In this document: positions 13,930 through 23,128 of the stretch, piece by piece | How positions within the stretch are numbered: the first letter of the stretch is position 1 | How the letters are laid out: every line of letters starts with the position of its first letter | IMG/VR virus record: IMGVR_UViG_3300031364_000012 | Coordinates: 1-26,930 of that record | DNA: 26,930 nucleotides | Strand: one strand, 5' to 3' | From: a virus | The notes under the pieces: model-generated | The model's input: only the letters and a program-made list of their open reading frames with translations | Databases searched by the model: none | Told to the model about the DNA's origin: nothing | Position numbers and translations under genes: made by a program

Positions 13930-16392
13930 ATGATTATTTCTGAAAAGTTCAACAAGTCATATCATCCTTTCGAGGTTCCTACGTTGTTGCCACAGGGATT
14001 CGTTTCTGCTGGATTGAATGTGAAGAAGATAGGTAGTGCTGGTGGTTGGAGGCCAAGGCACGGGTATACTTTGATTAATACTGTTGCGCTGGAAAATGAA
14101 GTTAATTCTATCTTTCAATATACCAATCCGAAGTGGGATGATTATCACCTGTTGGTACAGACGAGTGGAGTTATTAGGGATAATACGATAGTAACTGAGG
14201 AGTTGCTTACTGAATCTGGGGAGACGTTGTTGACGGAAGCTGGTGAGCCGCTTCTGGCACAGGAAAGCGGAGACCCGCTGGCGCAGGCGGAGAACTTGGG
14301 AGGAAGTATTCTTTCTGGAGTGAGTGGGACACCGGGGTTCTGGGCTGTTGTGGGAGAGGAATTGACCTTTGCTGACGGAAGTGGAGGACCAGCGGTCTTT
14401 GGTGGTGATACTCCAACGTGTTGTGGGTTCTTAGTGGATGATGGGAGTGAGAATATTAGTGACTATTCACTTGCTGTAGGAGATTTGTCTGATTCGACCT
14501 ATGCCATTGTTCCAGCTAATGCTTCGGTAGCGTACTATGTTTGTTCTAAGGAAATTGCAAGTTCTATTGTTTTGAATTTTGGAAGTTCGAAGAATACGAA
14601 CACTGTTACGCCATCTGTTAAGGCGTGGAGAAGTGGAGCTTGGACGAGCGTTGGATCGCTAAGCGATGAGACAGATACGGCAGAGACGCATGATACTGAT
14701 GGAACGCTGAACTGGACAGCTGGGACTGATGAGATGCGAGTTCTTGGGAATCGTATGGGGTACTGGTACCAGGTTACGTTTAGTGGAGCGCCTACGGCTA
14801 TTCATATTACAACGTGTCGGGTTACTTATGGCATGGCTCGTATGACTAATAAGTGGGATGGTACGTTTCAGTATGCTACGGGTGCAATGTTCTATGACCA
14901 GTCTGCAGGAAGGTATCAGGATAAGCTTGGCCTTGTCTCGAACGATTCTGAAGAACAGTATATGGATATCTCTGATGCGACGACAAGTGATTTTATCTAT
15001 GTTAAAGCACCGGAGAAGGCTGTTGGATTTGGCTTTGGAATTGTTACTGGGAAGGAGAATACGAACAATGCGCAGGTAGATCAGATTGAGTATTGGAATG
15101 GAAGTGCTTGGGTTGCGATTACCGCGCTGGTGGATGAGACATTGGATGGAACTGGGATTTCGAGTTTTGCCCAGGCTGGGTCTATTTGGATAGATCAAGC
15201 GGATTACGCGGTGCAGCGGAGGACGATTGGTGGTGATCCTGTTCCTGGGTATTGGTATAGGATCTCTTGGGATGCAAGTTTGGGAAGTGCTGTGCAGCTT
15301 TCGTTCATCGTCTATGCAGCGAGACCGGAGGCATTTCCTACGGTAACTGGATGTTGTGAGTTTAATGGAAAGCTTGTGCTTTGGGGAATGAAGAACTGGC
15401 CTAATCGACTTCTCATTTCGCCATATGATAAGCCAGACCAGATGACAGATCTGGAAGGAAGATTGACTTATCCATTTGGCGGAAAGCAAGTTATTAAAGC
15501 AGCGGCTTCGCTTGGTGAATATTTGCTTGTCCTGAAGGGCCAAGGTGCGTTTCTTATGGACAAGAACTATGCGATCTTGCAGTTGTCAAGTACTGTTGGT
15601 ATTGCGAGTCCTAAGACGTTGGCTGTTGCAGAAGTTGGAACGGCGGAGGTTAGGACGGAGGAATTGATTGCTGTGGCTATGTGGCAGGACTTGGATGGTG
15701 TCTACATGGGCTCGGCGCAGCAGAATATAAAGAAGGTTTCCGATTCGGTGAGGAATTATTTTGATCCGGAGGAAAGCGAGTATATTGGAGCGGATAGTAT
15801 TACTAACTTGCAAGGGTATATTTCACCCTACGATGGAATGTACCATCTGATCCTTTCTGACAAGGTTCTTCCTTATTCGATTTTGTATAGTGAATGGTTT
15901 CCACCTTGGGAGAGAGCACTGTCTGTTGTAACGGGTACCATCGTTAAGGGGACGGATAATAAGTACACTGTGTTGGGTGGGACCTCCGAGGGTTTCTTGT
16001 TAAACTTGGCGAGCGGAACTTCTGATCGTGATGCGGATAATGCAGAAGTTGCGATTGAGCACTACGTACGGTCAAGAGCTATTGAGTTTACCGAGGCGGA
16101 GGGTATTTTGGAATCCCTTGTGCGCAAGCTCTATGGTGAGTTCGAGGTGGATTCTGGTACGATTACAACTAACTTTTACGGTAATCGTGCGAGTGCTGGG
16201 ACGGAGATTGCAATACCTTCTGCGATGTCATTGGCACAGACTGGAAAGGCGAGCGTCTCGCGTTATGTCGATGCGTCGAAGGAGGCGATTTGGTGCTTTC
16301 AAGTAGAATTTTATTCAAACACTGTTAATCAAGTTATGAAGGTTACTGGTTTTGGTGGTGTGCTACATCCACAAACAGCATTAGGAGGCTAA
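13930..16392 (+). CDS. Tail nozzle-type protein (tail tubular protein B-like)
   Basis: This 820 aa protein would form the tip of the short tail. The N-terminus (NKSYHPFEVPTLLPQGFVSAGLNVKK...GGWRPRHGYTLIN, shown in parts) matches the opening of phage nozzle proteins, in which the first strand describes a list of inputs and a reference text position. Beta-propeller-like segments follow (YEVQL-type strands), including KLVLWGMKNWPNRLLISPYDKPDQM (in parts) and YLLVLKGQGAFLMDKNYA. Residues about 93-119 hold a run of four related short units (LLTESGE, LLTEAGE, LLAQESGD, LAQAENLG). The ribosome site is weak (GGCAGGG). It is followed after 1 nt by the next gene. Confidence 0.72.
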   Translation: MIISEKFNKSYHPFEVPTLLPQGFVSAGLNVKKIGSAGGWRPRHGYTLINTVALENEVNSIFQYTNPKWDDYHLLVQTSGVIRDNTIVTEELLTESGETLLTEAGEPLLAQESGDPLAQAENLGGSILSGVSGTPGFWAVVGEELTFADGSGGPAVFGGDTPTCCGFLVDDGSENISDYSLAVGDLSDSTYAIVPANASVAYYVCSKEIASSIVLNFGSSKNTNTVTPSVKAWRSGAWTSVGSLSDETDTAETHDTDGTLNWTAGTDEMRVLGNRMGYWYQVTFSGAPTAIHITTCRVTYGMARMTNKWDGTFQYATGAMFYDQSAGRYQDKLGLVSNDSEEQYMDISDATTSDFIYVKAPEKAVGFGFGIVTGKENTNNAQVDQIEYWNGSAWVAITALVDETLDGTGISSFAQAGSIWIDQADYAVQRRTIGGDPVPGYWYRISWDASLGSAVQLSFIVYAARPEAFPTVTGCCEFNGKLVLWGMKNWPNRLLISPYDKPDQMTDLEGRLTYPFGGKQVIKAAASLGEYLLVLKGQGAFLMDKNYAILQLSSTVGIASPKTLAVAEVGTAEVRTEELIAVAMWQDLDGVYMGSAQQNIKKVSDSVRNYFDPEESEYIGADSITNLQGYISPYDGMYHLILSDKVLPYSILYSEWFPPWERALSVVTGTIVKGTDNKYTVLGGTSEGFLLNLASGTSDRDADNAEVAIEHYVRSRAIEFTEAEGILESLVRKLYGEFEVDSGTITTNFYGNRASAGTEIAIPSAMSLAQTGKASVSRYVDASKEAIWCFQVEFYSNTVNQVMKVTGFGGVLHPQTALGG

Positions 16393-16393
16393 T

Positions 16394-16939
16394 ATGGCCA
16401 GCGGTGATTTTGCAAGATTCCTTCCAAGTGAGAGTGCGTATGTTAATCCTGGAGAATATGAGTCTACGCAGCGAGCTATTGCACTGCAAAACGCAACTTA
16501 CCAATCTCAAATGGACACGTTCTATAAGGAGTTGGAGGAACGGAAGCGAGAGTTCGACATAGGCTTTGGGTTAGAGGAAAAGAAGCTGGGATTGGAAGAG
16601 GAAAAATTTGGTGAGACTCAGCGGCAATTTGATGTTTCAGCTGGGCTTGAAAAGGAAAAGCTTGGCTTGTCAAAGTGGATGTTCACTGAGGAACAGGGAT
16701 TGAGGGAAGCCCAGTTGGAGGAGCAGAAGAGTGAGTTCGCACAGTCGTTGGAGCAGCAGCAAACTGAGTTTGAAACTGGTAAGGAACAATGGTCGGCACA
16801 GTTTCTTGAAACGGTAAGGCAGTTCAACGAACAGCTCAAGGTCGAACGGAAGAAGGTTAACTTGGCAGAATCCAGTCAGGAACATGATACCACTATGGAT
16901 TGGATTGCTACGATAAGTACGCTTTTGGATTCATTTTAG
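16394..16939 (+). CDS. Coiled-coil virion protein (181 aa), likely ejected
   Basis: Residues 35-155 are an almost uninterrupted coiled coil rich in Glu, Gln and Lys, built from similar short units (KKLGLEEEKFGETQRQFD, then EKEKLGLSKWMFTEEQGL and later variants). A short non-helical N-terminus and a hydrophobic C-terminal helix (DWIATISTLLDSF) frame it. TTAGGAGG precedes the ATG. The place after the nozzle gene and before two large proteins fits the smallest of the three internal virion proteins in short-tailed phages (positions of T7 gp14-16), but this rests on order and build, not on sequence similarity. Confidence 0.65.
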   Translation: MASGDFARFLPSESAYVNPGEYESTQRAIALQNATYQSQMDTFYKELEERKREFDIGFGLEEKKLGLEEEKFGETQRQFDVSAGLEKEKLGLSKWMFTEEQGLREAQLEEQKSEFAQSLEQQQTEFETGKEQWSAQFLETVRQFNEQLKVERKKVNLAESSQEHDTTMDWIATISTLLDSF

Positions 16940-16955
16940 CGATTAGGAGAAGCAG

Positions 16956-18242
16956 ATGCCAGGACAAGTTTTTCAACGCTGGATAGATGATCAATATCGA
17001 AGGCAAGCTGAAAAGCGTGCTTGGTCGAGGCAATTGGAATTTTTTGCCATTGAGCAAGAGGCAAGGAAAGCTGCGGAGAAAGAAGGACGTATCTGGCAAG
17101 CGCATAGGGATAATGTGAATGGATTTCTCCAACTGTACCAGGGAGCAAATACGCCAGAGGAACGGGAAAGCGTTCGAACAAGGTTTTTGTCTTATTCGAA
17201 AAGTCTCCCTCCTGCATATCGAGGCGCTGTTGAAAAGCTGGTTGGGGGAAGCCCGTTCGATGATATTGAGATGCGTGTTGCGCGCTGGAGAAAGTTCAAC
17301 CCACCTCCGCCAGCGCCTACGGCGGATATGGCAAAGAACGATCCTGGTGCGTATCTTAATAGAAAGATTCTTGAGGACAACTACCGAGCGCAAGAAGCAC
17401 AAGTACGCGGAGTTCCCTATGTTCCTAAGGGCGAGTTCGAGGTTAACGAAGAATTGTTTGGGACAAGGGATGGGAGGCTGCATTCGAGAGAATCAAGGAA
17501 TAAGCTCTACGACGAGATAGGTCCGGCATATGATACTAATGGAGCGCAGCTTGCACTTAGTGGTGGATGGGCTCCGCCTAAGCAGACAAAGCTTCTTTCT
17601 GTAGATGAAAATGGAATGCAGAAGGAAACTGTGATGAACATCATCGAGCATATTGATGGAAGGACTAAGTTGGAGCCCATTTATACTGGTAAGCGTCCAG
17701 GGCCAGAAGATAAGCTTAAGGTATCAGTGATTCCTTCGCAAGAGACGGTTAAGATGATTAACTTTCTCGAAACGGACACCGTACCTAATGCCAAGCATCC
17801 ACTTTACAAGACGGTCAAGGAGTTCAAGAGCCTTGAAGAAGAGTTGTACAAGAAGTGGAACTCGGCAAGAAGCGACATTGAGAAGGAGAAGGTGTTCAAC
17901 GTCTTTGAGGATTCAATTAATTCTATGCTTCAATCTGGCCAGTTCGACAACCGTTTTACCTATGTTCTTGTTCCAGCTGAGAATGGACAACCTACTGTTG
18001 GATTGGAAGAGCCTTGGATTGGTTGGAACAGATTGACTGTTGGAAAGAATGTGAGGATCAAGGCCATTCCAGGGCAACGTGTTGCACTTACAACGAAAGA
18101 TGGAAAGAGGAACTATGTCATTCATGATCAGACAAGAAACCTTGTCTACTCAATGGATGGACAGCTTATTGGTTCCTGGCATCAAGCTATGGAGTTGCAT
18201 AGCAATATGACCCTCGACGATCTTAGAAAGTGGAAACCATGA
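16956..18242 (+). CDS. Probable internal virion (ejection) protein, 428 aa
   Basis: No enzymatic motif is seen. Residues 1-60 are strongly helical and charged (RWIDDQYRRQAEKRAWSRQL, then FFAIEQEARKAAEKEGR). The middle has a Pro-rich linker (KFNPPPPAPTADM) and the C-terminal third is beta-rich (FTYVLVPAENGQ; RTLVYSMDGQLIGSW-like). It has AGGAGAAGCAG before the ATG, and its TGA overlaps the start of the very large next gene (ATGA). Together with the 181 aa coiled-coil and the 1071 aa protein it forms a block like the T7 gp14-gp15-gp16 set that leaves the virion with DNA. The role is inferred from context. Confidence 0.6.
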   Translation: MPGQVFQRWIDDQYRRQAEKRAWSRQLEFFAIEQEARKAAEKEGRIWQAHRDNVNGFLQLYQGANTPEERESVRTRFLSYSKSLPPAYRGAVEKLVGGSPFDDIEMRVARWRKFNPPPPAPTADMAKNDPGAYLNRKILEDNYRAQEAQVRGVPYVPKGEFEVNEELFGTRDGRLHSRESRNKLYDEIGPAYDTNGAQLALSGGWAPPKQTKLLSVDENGMQKETVMNIIEHIDGRTKLEPIYTGKRPGPEDKLKVSVIPSQETVKMINFLETDTVPNAKHPLYKTVKEFKSLEEELYKKWNSARSDIEKEKVFNVFEDSINSMLQSGQFDNRFTYVLVPAENGQPTVGLEEPWIGWNRLTVGKNVRIKAIPGQRVALTTKDGKRNYVIHDQTRNLVYSMDGQLIGSWHQAMELHSNMTLDDLRKWKP

Positions 18243-21200
18243 GAGTAGTGGAGCCGGAAGGCGAAGAAGGCGGAAGAAGCATTCGTGTTGTATCTCCGGA
18301 TGAACTTAGCTCCTCGTATGTTTCATTAAATGAAGCAGATCTGGTTGCGATGAAAAAGCCCGAGTTGTTTGGATGGGAAAAGGCTTGGGATCAAGCAGCG
18401 AAACAGGCATCTGCTGCAATGGAACAAGTGGCACAGGAGCGTGGATCGTTTGGAAGGCCTACAGCGGAGTTGCTTTGGGGAGATCCTATTTCTTGGTCAC
18501 ATCAGCTTGGACCGAGGGAGGCTTCGACTGCTCTTTCTATGGTTCCATTTGCAAAGTATTTGATGCCGTCGGAAAGAAGGTTTTATGAAGAGGCCTCGAC
18601 GGAGGAGAAGAATGAGGCTATGCTGTGGGAGTCCTTCGGTGTGCTTCTCTGGAGCTTTGGGACGATATGGGGCAAGGGAGTTAAGCCGGCAGTTAAGGCT
18701 ATGTCCAAGTGGCGTAAGGCAAGAAGCTTGATGGAGATTAAGCCAGTTGAAGAGGCTATTGAGGCTATTTCTACTAAGCGTGGATTTTGGAAAGGGTTTG
18801 ATTTTAAGCAAAGTGCGCAAAAGGTACTGGGTGGAAAGCGCTTTGGCTTTGCTAAGGATGAAGCTGCGGGGTTGGCAAGGTATGCAGAGAATCCGACTTC
18901 ACCTGTGCTTAAGGTGGTGGAGTATGAGAAGGGACTGGCTGGAAAGCCGATGAGCAAAGCCTGGAAGGACTATGTTAAACGGACATCTGGAGCTATGTAT
19001 GGAGGACCTACACCTGCGGAGGAAGTGATTAAGGCGTTGGACTATTCGACGTTGCAGTCGAAGCATTATGCGTCGGTTTACCGAGAGAACCTTAAGATGC
19101 TTGGATTTAATATGCCACATGCCGAGGCTGTGCTTAAGGCACAAGCTGGGAAGTTTTTTGGCAGCGAAGCGGCGAAACATATTAAGTTTGCTACGTTGTC
19201 TATTGACGAGTCGGCGAATTTGATATCAAACATGTTGGCTCCTGAAGGGCAAAAGTTTCTCCGTGCAGTGCACACGTTGGGGTCGGATAGGTATATCTTG
19301 CCTTGGTTCAATCCTGTGCGCTCGGTCATGGGTGCTGGAGAATCGGTATGGGGAACCATGTCTAAGGTTTTTGAGCCGCTTCGCCAGATCAAGTTGAATG
19401 TCGGGACGTATAAGACTAATAAGATGGTTACGTTCTTGAAGATGCTTGATGAGAGGGGATTTGGAAAGCTTACTGTGAAGGATGGAATTCCTAAGTTCGC
19501 GGCGAATAAGGAGGTTTGGACGAAGCCAATCTTGGAAGAAGCAGCTTCGTTGATGAGGAAAGCGGATACGCTGGCGGAGATGGGGAGAAAGGGATTGGTG
19601 AATAAGGAAGTTGCGGTTAGGACTATTGAGGAATCGCTTAAGAGGACAAGGGAAAGTTCGCCTGTTGTGGCTCAGCTTGTTGATGCGGTTTATGACTATC
19701 ATAACTTGTTGTACAAGGATCTTCTTACTAAGTGGCTACCGAAGGTGTTTCATTCAACTGGGCTGACGCCGCGCGGAGCTGCGCTTGTTGGACAGTTGGG
19801 CGGGAAGCTTGGGCCTAAGATTGATGCGGTCTTTGCAAGTAGCACTGGACTTACTCATCTTGAGCGCAGCTCTGCTGTTAAGCAGATCTTGGCCAAGTAC
19901 CGTGCGTTGCTTAAGACAAATGGTGTCTTTGCCTTGGAAGGAAAGGAGTTGGAAAAGGCTGTTGGGGAAGTTGGAAAGCGGTTGTCCTATGGCAAGGAGT
20001 TTGGATTCCCGGCTTATCTTTCGTACTACTTTCCTCGGATGCGCCAGGCTGGAGCTGCGATGGAGACGAACTGGTCATTGGCACTGGCTGGCGAAGCCGG
20101 ATTTATGAGGACAAGGAAGTTGCCTGTTCCGCAGGATGTGATAACGGATTTGTCCAAAATGATTGAGCTGCGTACAACGCAGATGGCTAAGCAATTGTAC
20201 TTCTACGATGATGTTGGGAAGGTGGTTGAGTATGCAAAGACGTTGCCGCAGTCGTGGAAGTTGCATACGGAAAGTGTTATCTCGCGGGCAGTTGGCCGAC
20301 CAAGTGTTCTGGATGAATTTGTGGCTAATGTGTTGCAGAAGACGCCGTTGGCAGGAAACTGGGATGCCTATCGTGCTATGCGAGCGGCAAGGGTAATTAC
20401 TGGGATGCAGTACTCCGGGCTACTTGGCTTTCGCCCATTCGCTATGTTCCGCAACCTTACGCAGCCTTATTTGACTGTGGGTACAGATCTTGGTGGAGGA
20501 ATCTTTGACCATGTTGCAGTGGCTAAGGGAACGGCTTTAGCCGCAACGAAGGAGCATAGGAAATACATCCAGTCTATCGGCGCGATTACCGAGTACATGC
20601 CAGATCAAGTAGCTGGGCGCATGCTGCCTGGTGCCAAAGGCATTCTTCCTTCTTCGGATTCAGTTCGAGATGCTTTTATGAGCATGTTCCAAATGTCAGA
20701 TAGGTGGAATCGCTATGTTTCTGGTGGAGCCGCTGTAGCAAAGTGGGATGGTGCTATGAGCAGAGCTGGAGGAAACATGGCTAAGTTTCTCCGAAAGGTT
20801 AAGTTGGATGCAAGGCAACCTTGGGTTAGGGACCAGATTGAGAACTTGCTCCATTTGGGAAAGACAGAGGAAGCCAAAGCTGCGTTTGTTAAGGATGTTA
20901 TCTCTGATACGCAATTCTTATACGGTACGTTGGAAGCGCCTATGGCACTCGGCCGGGGCGGTGCTCCACGAATGATCACTTCGTTTAATTCTTGGTGGAT
21001 GAACTATGGGCATCTGATTCATAAGTGGGTTAGGACTGGGGATGCGAGTACCAAGGTTTCCCGAATGGTTAGCTTTGTGCTTAGTGGTGCGCTTGTTGAG
21101 CAGGGTATTGAGTGGTGGGCTGGTCGGGATCGCGCTGTAGCTACTACGTTTTTGGGTCCATTTCCGCTGGGCGGCTTCGGTACTCCGCCGGCTTTAGAGC

Positions 21201-21454
21201 CTGTGCGCAAGATGCTTGCTGCTGCAGGGCAGATGCGCGAGGCCCGACCAGATGATATGGAAGGAATGGAGCGGGCTTATGAGGAAATGGTTGGTGCGAT
21301 GAAAAGCTCGTTTGAGACTTTTGTTCCTGGCGGATTGCAAGCAAGCCAATTGTATAAGGCGTATCAGGAGTATGGAACTGAAGGTTTGCCAAAGGCTATT
21401 CTTGGTCGTGCCCAGGATCAAGAGTTTGTTCCTTTCTGGGGACTGGGCGATTAG
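18239..21454 (+). CDS. Very large probable ejection protein (1071 aa)
   Basis: The largest gene in the window is a helical protein with several hydrophobic patches (LLWSFGTIWGKGVKPAV near residue 140; TGMQYSGLLGFRPFAMFRNL near 725; VSFVLSGALVEQGIEWWAG near 950) and a SFNSWWMNYGHLIHKWVR block. No lytic transglycosylase motif was recognised at the N-terminus, unlike T7 gp16. Length, late position and hydrophobic repeats fit a protein injected to carry DNA across the cell envelope. The start is the ATG overlapping the previous stop; an in-frame GTG at 18230 is the alternative. Palindrome copy 4 lies at codons 28-32. The stop overlaps the opposing gene. Confidence 0.7.
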   Translation: MRVVEPEGEEGGRSIRVVSPDELSSSYVSLNEADLVAMKKPELFGWEKAWDQAAKQASAAMEQVAQERGSFGRPTAELLWGDPISWSHQLGPREASTALSMVPFAKYLMPSERRFYEEASTEEKNEAMLWESFGVLLWSFGTIWGKGVKPAVKAMSKWRKARSLMEIKPVEEAIEAISTKRGFWKGFDFKQSAQKVLGGKRFGFAKDEAAGLARYAENPTSPVLKVVEYEKGLAGKPMSKAWKDYVKRTSGAMYGGPTPAEEVIKALDYSTLQSKHYASVYRENLKMLGFNMPHAEAVLKAQAGKFFGSEAAKHIKFATLSIDESANLISNMLAPEGQKFLRAVHTLGSDRYILPWFNPVRSVMGAGESVWGTMSKVFEPLRQIKLNVGTYKTNKMVTFLKMLDERGFGKLTVKDGIPKFAANKEVWTKPILEEAASLMRKADTLAEMGRKGLVNKEVAVRTIEESLKRTRESSPVVAQLVDAVYDYHNLLYKDLLTKWLPKVFHSTGLTPRGAALVGQLGGKLGPKIDAVFASSTGLTHLERSSAVKQILAKYRALLKTNGVFALEGKELEKAVGEVGKRLSYGKEFGFPAYLSYYFPRMRQAGAAMETNWSLALAGEAGFMRTRKLPVPQDVITDLSKMIELRTTQMAKQLYFYDDVGKVVEYAKTLPQSWKLHTESVISRAVGRPSVLDEFVANVLQKTPLAGNWDAYRAMRAARVITGMQYSGLLGFRPFAMFRNLTQPYLTVGTDLGGGIFDHVAVAKGTALAATKEHRKYIQSIGAITEYMPDQVAGRMLPGAKGILPSSDSVRDAFMSMFQMSDRWNRYVSGGAAVAKWDGAMSRAGGNMAKFLRKVKLDARQPWVRDQIENLLHLGKTEEAKAAFVKDVISDTQFLYGTLEAPMALGRGGAPRMITSFNSWWMNYGHLIHKWVRTGDASTKVSRMVSFVLSGALVEQGIEWWAGRDRAVATTFLGPFPLGGFGTPPALEPVRKMLAAAGQMREARPDDMEGMERAYEEMVGAMKSSFETFVPGGLQASQLYKAYQEYGTEGLPKAILGRAQDQEFVPFWGLGD
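18322..18334 (+). repeat. Palindrome TTCATTWAATGAA, copy 4
   Basis: Perfect copy (centre A on the plus strand), 83 nt downstream of the start of the 1071 aa gene. It is read in frame as part of VSLNEA. This is the copy farthest inside a coding region. Confidence 0.9.
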
Positions 21455-21873
21455 TCAAACCTCATGGTGAGACCGATGGAGTAGTTGTTGACAACACAAG
21501 TTGCGCTGACGCTGATTGAGATTGCCTGCCAAATTCCCCTTGGATGCCATTCAAAACCAAAGGTTCTGGCCTTCTTAGGAAGAAGTTGTGTTATAACTGG
21601 ATGAAGCAAGGCGCTGAGGGCCATGTAAGTATCCACTTGACTTGTTGATGGATGAGAACCAATGATTGGATTGAGTTCATAGTAATTGTCTTCCTTTGTA
21701 ATATTCCTTGTAGTACCCCAATCAACCATGTGTAAGACTTCCCAAGTAGCCTCGAGGATGATGTCCTCCTTGGCCCACTGGTCGGCCAGAGTGGGGCTTG
21801 TCGCGACAAGCAATAGTGCGCAAGCGATCCAGATTGATTTCATTAAATGAAGATTACGAGTAGAGTACGTCAC
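21451..21873 (-). CDS. Secreted or envelope protein (140 aa), unknown
   Basis: Residues 1-30 form a signal peptide: MTYSTRNLHLMK, hydrophobic SIWIACALLLVATSP, and a TLA-D signal peptidase I site after residue 30. The mature part has a WEVLHMVDWGTTRNI segment, a YYELNPIIGSHPSTSQVDTY block and a hydrophobic C-terminal half (ALSALLHPVITQLLP; WQAISISVSATCVVNNYSIG), so it may be membrane-associated. I recognise this pattern as a recurring phage/bacterial hypothetical protein without known role. The start is GTG 21873, preceded by AGGAGGA at 7 nt. ATG 21843, inside the palindrome, has no ribosome site. It overlaps the upstream gene by 20 nt and the opposing gene by 4 nt. Confidence 0.78.
   Translation of the reverse strand: MTYSTRNLHLMKSIWIACALLLVATSPTLADQWAKEDIILEATWEVLHMVDWGTTRNITKEDNYYELNPIIGSHPSTSQVDTYMALSALLHPVITQLLPKKARTFGFEWHPRGIWQAISISVSATCVVNNYSIGLTMRFD
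21839..21851 (-). repeat. Palindrome TTCATTWAATGAA, copy 5
   Basis: Perfect copy (centre A on the plus strand, T on the coding strand), 22 nt downstream of the GTG start of the secreted 140 aa protein gene. It encodes LHLMK, exactly as copy 1 does in the other exported protein. Confidence 0.9.
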
Positions 21874-23104
21874 TGTCTTTTCCTCCTATCCAAGTAATTG
21901 ATTCTTCTGTCTTCTGTCCTTCGATGGTATGAAGTCCTCGTTTGATAATACGCATTGTCTCGAGGGTGTCAAGCGCAGCCTCAACGGTTTCGCGTGGAGT
22001 ACGTCCGGCGCTGCCATGACGCCAATTGAGACGCATGAGTGTTGTTATGTCTGTTTGGCCAAGGGTTCGAATTTGAGTGCAGATGCGACGAATGTCCTCG
22101 CCAAAGACGTTGGAACCTTGAGAGCCAAAGGCTTTCGGTGCCTCGATTAGGACTTGCTCGCAAAGTAGGATGGCGTCTCTTATGTCCTCTTCTTCTATGA
22201 CAAGGGAATCCTTCTTTGCTACGTGCAAGCACATTGCCGTTTTGATGGAGATTATGTGAATACGGGCAAGGTATGCATGGAGGCGCTCATCGTAAGTTGC
22301 AGAGTAGAGTTTGTCGATTTTGTAGTTGTACCAGTTGTCAAAGTACTTTCTTGCCTCTGGTGCCCAGGTGAATTCTCCAGCTATGGAATGGATTATTTTC
22401 AGGTCGTGGACCAGATCTGGGCATAGAGGTACTACTGGTGGAATGGGAACTTTCTTGTAGGCTTTGTCAGCAAAGACTATTACGCAGCGCGAAGTCCAGC
22501 CACCGCCAATGGCCTCTGCGGGAAGGTTGTTCGACATCCAAGTTGGGGTTGTGGCCAAATAGCACGTTGTGTAAGGAGCTACGATGAAGTCTTCGCCGGA
22601 CTTGCTGGTCTTGTAGACCCACTTTTCATGGAAGTCGAAAAGGTCGGTCAGCGCTTCGATCATACCTTTTGGATCTACGGCAAGGAAGGAGGAGAGTTCT
22701 GATGAGGCGATGATGATTGGAGACTGGGTTCTGTTGTGAAGTACTCCCTTTTCATCTCTCATTTGGTACATACGTCTTCCACCAATTTCACTCATCTGCT
22801 GGGTGAGCGCACGTTTAGTTGGAGAGTCAACGAACAGTTCTGCTGCGATTCCTTCCTTGCCGAGAAGCTTTTTGGCAAAACTTACCGGAGGGCCTTTGCG
22901 GGCTTTGCCCGGAGGACCGACACTGATTATGTAGAGGTTGGGGAGCAAGGGATCGACACCGTAAGGGAGCCAAACTTTGCGTTCCAGCGCGGAGCTGATG
23001 CAGAATAGTCCTGACCAAAGCCAAAAGGAACGAGCTGACTCTGTGTCCTCTACATGTTGTGCGAGTGCATGGAGCCAATTAGAAAACTTGCGTTTAGTTG
23101 CCAT
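21854..23104 (-). CDS. DUF3987/helicase-like NTPase
   Basis: A probable replication or recombination ATPase of 416 aa. LLPNLYIISVGPPGKARKGP (residues 53-72) is a strand plus P-loop in which the usual GKS/T is replaced by RKG, a variant I associate with phage DUF3987-type proteins. IIIASSELSSFLAVD (131-144) looks like the Walker B/acidic strand. CYLATTPTWMSNNLP (181-195) fits a sensor strand and GGGWTSR (201-206) an arginine-finger loop. Residues about 330-400 read as a C-terminal winged helix (DITTLMRLNWRHG; VEAALDTLETMRIIKR). The start is ATG 23104; an upstream TTG lacks a ribosome site. It lies downstream of polymerase and MazG genes. Confidence 0.68.
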   Translation of the reverse strand: MATKRKFSNWLHALAQHVEDTESARSFWLWSGLFCISSALERKVWLPYGVDPLLPNLYIISVGPPGKARKGPPVSFAKKLLGKEGIAAELFVDSPTKRALTQQMSEIGGRRMYQMRDEKGVLHNRTQSPIIIASSELSSFLAVDPKGMIEALTDLFDFHEKWVYKTSKSGEDFIVAPYTTCYLATTPTWMSNNLPAEAIGGGWTSRCVIVFADKAYKKVPIPPVVPLCPDLVHDLKIIHSIAGEFTWAPEARKYFDNWYNYKIDKLYSATYDERLHAYLARIHIISIKTAMCLHVAKKDSLVIEEEDIRDAILLCEQVLIEAPKAFGSQGSNVFGEDIRRICTQIRTLGQTDITTLMRLNWRHGSAGRTPRETVEAALDTLETMRIIKRGLHTIEGQKTEESITWIGGKDSDVLYS

Positions 23105-23128
23105 TGTCGACTTTCTATGCAAGAAGGA

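Noticed and set aside
14659-15543. 294-codon reverse open frame under the nozzle gene
   Set aside because: Same shadow pattern, rich in Arg, Ser and Ile; no start signal.
21451-21843. ATG inside palindrome copy 5 as the true start of the secreted 140 aa protein
   Set aside because: There is no ribosome site upstream, while GTG 21873 has AGGAGGA at 7 nt.
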